The position numbers and the translations under genes were made by a program. A stretch of 64,000 nucleotides of DNA, from assembly GCF_017742215.1 (NCBI RefSeq), contig NZ_JAGHKP010000004.1:682001-746000 (forward strand), in the 5' to 3' direction. Of this stretch, positions 60,999 to 64,000 are shown in pieces (within the stretch, counting starts at the first letter, position 1; every line of letters starts with the position of its first letter). Source of the stretch: Chitinophaga chungangae. Lineage in GTDB: Bacteria > Bacteroidota > Bacteroidia > Chitinophagales > Chitinophagaceae. The notes below the pieces were generated by a model that worked only from the letters and a program-made list of their open reading frames with translations, was not told the DNA's origin and did not search any database.

Positions 60999-63530
60999 AT
61001 GGATCAGAATTTTTCACCGCAAGTAAAGGAGATCATTTCGTTTAGCAGGGAAGAAGCATTACGCCTGGGAAATGATTTCATCGGTACGGAACACCTGCTA
61101 TTGGGTATTATTCGTGAAGGTGAGGGAACAGCTGTAAAAATTTTACAGGCTCTGAACGTTGATCTTTATGAATTGAGAAAAGAAGTGGAGTTGGCCATTA
61201 AAGATAAGACCGGTAAAAATATCGCGAATATCAACAGCCTCCCGCTAACCCGACAGGCAGAGAAAGTGATCCGTGTAACCGTGCTGGAAGCAAAGGCGCT
61301 GAAGTCTCCCACCGTGGAAACAGAGCACCTCATGTTATCCATCCTGAAGAATAAAGAAAACGTATGTACTCAAATCCTTCAACAGTTTGACGTGGACTAC
61401 GATACTTTTAAAAACGAACTGGGCTTCGTAAAATCCGCAGATCCCAAAGCGGAATTCGATGACCCCGGAGAAGAGGAGTTTGAAGACGAACGGAAAAGTT
61501 ATGCTTCCAAAGCAAAACAGACCAACACCAAGTCTAAAACACCTGTACTCGACAATTTTGGCAGGGACATCACCAAGCTGGCCGAATCAGGCAGCCTTGA
61601 TCCCATTGTTGGCCGCGAACAGGAGATCGAACGCGTTTCGCAGATCCTTTCCCGCCGCAAGAAAAACAATCCTATCCTGATCGGCGAGCCCGGTGTAGGT
61701 AAAACCGCCATCGTGGAAGGCCTCGCCCTCCGCATCGTGCAGCGCAAGGTTTCCCGCGTGCTGTTCGACAAACGCGTGGTTTCCCTCGACCTCGCCGCCC
61801 TCGTGGCCGGTACCAAATACCGCGGCCAGTTCGAGGAAAGGATGAAAGCCATCATGAATGAGCTCGAAAAGAACAGGGACGTGATCCTGTTCATCGACGA
61901 GATCCATACCATCGTTGGCGCAGGCGGCGCTTCCGGTTCGCTGGACGCTTCCAACATCTTCAAACCCGCCCTCGCAAGAGGCGAGCTCCAGTGCATCGGC
62001 GCTTCCACGCTCGACGAGTACCGCATGTACATCGAAAAAGACGGCGCGCTCGACAGGAGGTTCCAGAAAGTAATGGTAGATCCCCCCACCGTGGACGAAA
62101 CCATCCAGATCCTCAACAACATCAAGCCGCGTTACGAAGAATATCACAACGTGTCTTATACAGACGATGCGATCGACGCCTGCGTGAAGCTCAGCGACCG
62201 TTACATGACGGACCGCCTGCTGCCGGACAAAGCGATCGACGTGCTCGATGAAGTAGGCGCACGCGTGCATCTGAAGAACATCAACGTTCCTCAGAACATC
62301 CTCGACCTGGAAAAACAGATCGAAGACATCAAGCAGGAAAAAAATAAGGTCGTGAAAAGCCAGCGCTTCGAAGAAGCCGCCGCGCTCCGCGATACCGAAA
62401 AGAAACTCGGCGAAGACCTCGAAAAAGCCAAAGCCGTTTGGGAAGAAGAAGTGAAACACAAACGTTATCCCATCGACGAAGAAGCGATAGCGGAAGTTGT
62501 GAGCATGATGACCGGCATCCCCGTTAAACGGATGGTGCAGGCCGAAAACGAAAAACTGCGCCGCATGGGCGAAGACCTGAAAGGCGCGGTAGTAGGGCAG
62601 GACGAGGCGATCTCCAAAGTCACCAAAGCTATCCAGCGTAACCGCGTGGGCCTGAAAGACCCGAAAAAACCGATCGGTACTTTCATCTTCCTCGGTCCCA
62701 CCGGCGTCGGTAAAACCGAGCTGGCCAAAGCGCTCGCCAAATACATGTTCGATTCCGAAGATGCATTGATCCGCATCGACATGAGCGAATACATGGAAAA
62801 ATTCTCCGTAAGCCGCCTCATCGGCGCGCCTCCGGGATATGTAGGGTACGAAGAAGGCGGTCAGCTCACCGAAAAGGTGCGCCGCAAACCTTACTCCGTG
62901 ATCCTGCTCGACGAGATCGAAAAAGCGCACCCGGATATTTACAATATCCTGCTGCAGGTGCTGGACGACGGTATCCTCACGGATGGCCTGGGCCGCAAGG
63001 TAGACTTTAAGAATACCCTGATCATCATGACCTCCAACATCGGTGTTCGCCAGCTGAAAGACTTCGGCGCGGGCGTCGGCTTCACCACCTCCTCCAGGGC
63101 GGTAAGTGAAGAAGACAACACCAAGGCCGTGATCGAAAAGGCGCTGAAACGCACCTTCTCCCCCGAGTTCCTGAACCGTATCGACGACGTGATCATTTTC
63201 AACTCCCTTTCCAAAGAGCATATCTATACCATTATCGATATCACCATGAAGGGAGTGCTGGCAAGACTGCAAACACTTGGCTTCAGCCTGGAACTGACAG
63301 ACGAGGCGAAAGGCTTCCTGGCGGAGAAAGGGTACGACCAGCAGTTCGGCGCCCGCCCGCTGCACAGGGCCATCCAGAAATATCTGGAAGACCCGCTGGC
63401 GGAAGAGATCCTCAATATGAACATTCATAACGGGGACATCCTGATCGCGGACCTCGACAAGGAAAACCAGAAACTGGTGTTCTCCCTGAAGAATCCTTCG
63501 AGGAGCAAGTCAGAAAAATCAGAAGCATAA
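60999..63530 (+). CDS. clpC: ATP-dependent Clp protease ATP-binding subunit ClpC
   Basis: The 843-residue AAA+ unfoldase has two Clp N-terminal repeats (about 5-70 and 80-145, including LGNDFIGTEHLLLGII and TEHLMLSILKNKENV). The first ATPase module has Walker A GEPGVGKTAI and Walker B VILFIDEIHTI. A UVR-like linker follows (KQIEDIKQEKNKVVKSQRFE). The second ATPase has Walker A GPTGVGKTELAK and Walker B VILLDEIEKAH, and a ClpB D2-like C-terminal domain (FGARPLHRAIQKYLEDPLAE) ends it. It unfolds proteins for the ClpP protease. It is preceded by a 267-base AT-rich spacer and followed by a strong terminator. Confidence 0.97.
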   Translation: MDQNFSPQVKEIISFSREEALRLGNDFIGTEHLLLGIIREGEGTAVKILQALNVDLYELRKEVELAIKDKTGKNIANINSLPLTRQAEKVIRVTVLEAKALKSPTVETEHLMLSILKNKENVCTQILQQFDVDYDTFKNELGFVKSADPKAEFDDPGEEEFEDERKSYASKAKQTNTKSKTPVLDNFGRDITKLAESGSLDPIVGREQEIERVSQILSRRKKNNPILIGEPGVGKTAIVEGLALRIVQRKVSRVLFDKRVVSLDLAALVAGTKYRGQFEERMKAIMNELEKNRDVILFIDEIHTIVGAGGASGSLDASNIFKPALARGELQCIGASTLDEYRMYIEKDGALDRRFQKVMVDPPTVDETIQILNNIKPRYEEYHNVSYTDDAIDACVKLSDRYMTDRLLPDKAIDVLDEVGARVHLKNINVPQNILDLEKQIEDIKQEKNKVVKSQRFEEAAALRDTEKKLGEDLEKAKAVWEEEVKHKRYPIDEEAIAEVVSMMTGIPVKRMVQAENEKLRRMGEDLKGAVVGQDEAISKVTKAIQRNRVGLKDPKKPIGTFIFLGPTGVGKTELAKALAKYMFDSEDALIRIDMSEYMEKFSVSRLIGAPPGYVGYEEGGQLTEKVRRKPYSVILLDEIEKAHPDIYNILLQVLDDGILTDGLGRKVDFKNTLIIMTSNIGVRQLKDFGAGVGFTTSSRAVSEEDNTKAVIEKALKRTFSPEFLNRIDDVIIFNSLSKEHIYTIIDITMKGVLARLQTLGFSLELTDEAKGFLAEKGYDQQFGARPLHRAIQKYLEDPLAEEILNMNIHNGDILIADLDKENQKLVFSLKNPSRSKSEKSEA

Positions 63531-63551
63531 TTTTAAGTGTCAATAAAACTC

Positions 63552-63586
63552 AAAGCCGCTCCGGGTAAAACCGGGGCGGCTTTTTT
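63552..63586 (+). terminator. Rho-independent terminator after clpC
   Basis: AAAGCCGCTCCGG pairs with CCGGGGCGGCTTT (one T-G wobble) around a six-base loop, then TTTTTT. It lies about 20 bases after the clpC stop. Confidence 0.85.
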
Positions 63587-64000
63587 ATTTGCGAACAAAC
63601 GAATTCCAACGTCATCGCCTGCGGGTCAACGACAGCGGTTTGCCGAAACAGGCGCTGGTGCCATTGAGCCCGTATTGTAACGCCCTTTTTTATGTAAAAT
63701 GTACATCATTGCGGCCGAAAGAAAATTCTTTTGTATTTAAATGACCGTCATCCTATTATAGATATTATACGACTGTTTAATGTATTAGACTAAACAAAAA
63801 CATTATAAAAATAACGTATTAGTCAAAATATATATTTAATATTGCGAAAGCATTGTTACCCGGTACTCGGAAGAGAGAAAATATCGTCGGAAAAACTGTA
63901 CGGACTTGGATAGTCTTCTGTGTATAATGGTCAGAACAGGCATTTAACATGAGCATTCAACATTCATATATTCTCTAAAACAAGTCAATATTTTTTAACC
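63587..64000. other. Intergenic AT-rich region to the right edge
   Basis: These 414 bases hold no gene that I can support on either strand. The middle part (63690-63850) is very AT-rich, as expected for a promoter region of a gene beyond the window. No clear TAnnTTTG box with a spaced TTTG was found. Confidence 0.4.

Noticed and set aside
1..64000. CRISPR array or rRNA operon
   Set aside because: No regularly spaced repeats and no rRNA sequence were seen; the only RNA gene found is tRNA-Asp.

Overview
The window is chromosomal DNA from a Bacteroidota bacterium, most likely family Chitinophagaceae (Chitinophaga-like). The support is three SusC/SusD pairs plus a fourth SusC cut by the left edge, a FecI-type sigma/FecR pair, a type IX secretion C-terminal signal, Bacteroidota-type promoters (TTTG, then TAnnTTTG), and a GC-rich coding background. 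No species can be fixed from the sequence alone.

Layout. 1-2422 (minus): ECF sigma factor, FecR anti-sigma and a SusC receptor with an STN domain. 3073-7664 (plus): SusC/SusD pair. 7738-11963 (minus): DUF1877 protein and a large secreted M60-type metallopeptidase. 12321-12394: tRNA-Asp. 12434 to about 23147: an AT-rich mobile island with a large serine recombinase and a small companion gene, divergent from a tightly overlapping five-gene operon. 23273-27044: small membrane and exported proteins, a degenerate retropepsin-like protein and an AraC regulator. 27178-32149: PhyH-type dioxygenase, GH92 mannosidase, a ZipA-like membrane protein and a pyridoxal-kinase-like protein. 32581-38228: SusC/SusD plus a secreted beta-propeller-like protein. 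38375-40903: MerR/TipAS regulator and small proteins. 41035-44830: LacI regulator divergent from myo-inositol oxygenase and a sodium:solute symporter. 45355-53128: SusC/SusD with a zinc-metalloprotease lipoprotein, a DUF4302 lipoprotein and a collagen-like lipoprotein. 53234-63530: mostly housekeeping genes (kynU, a GDSL hydrolase, accA, dapA, rnz, a STAS protein, clpC) with a frameshifted DUF6934-like gene.

The strongest candidate for an undescribed system is the island operon at 14549-22979: Vsr endonuclease, cytosine-5 DNA methyltransferase, a diverged thymidine-phosphorylase-like enzyme, a 1236-residue zinc ribbon/protein kinase/P-loop ATPase with a tandem CARF-like C-terminus, and a MORC-like GHKL ATPase fused to a PD-(D/E)XK nuclease. 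Every junction overlaps (4, 14, 1 and 4 bases), which implies one translationally coupled unit. My reading is a restriction-modification module joined to a signalling and nucleoside-metabolism arm, probably in anti-phage defence. This rests on motifs read by eye and on gene order, not on searches.
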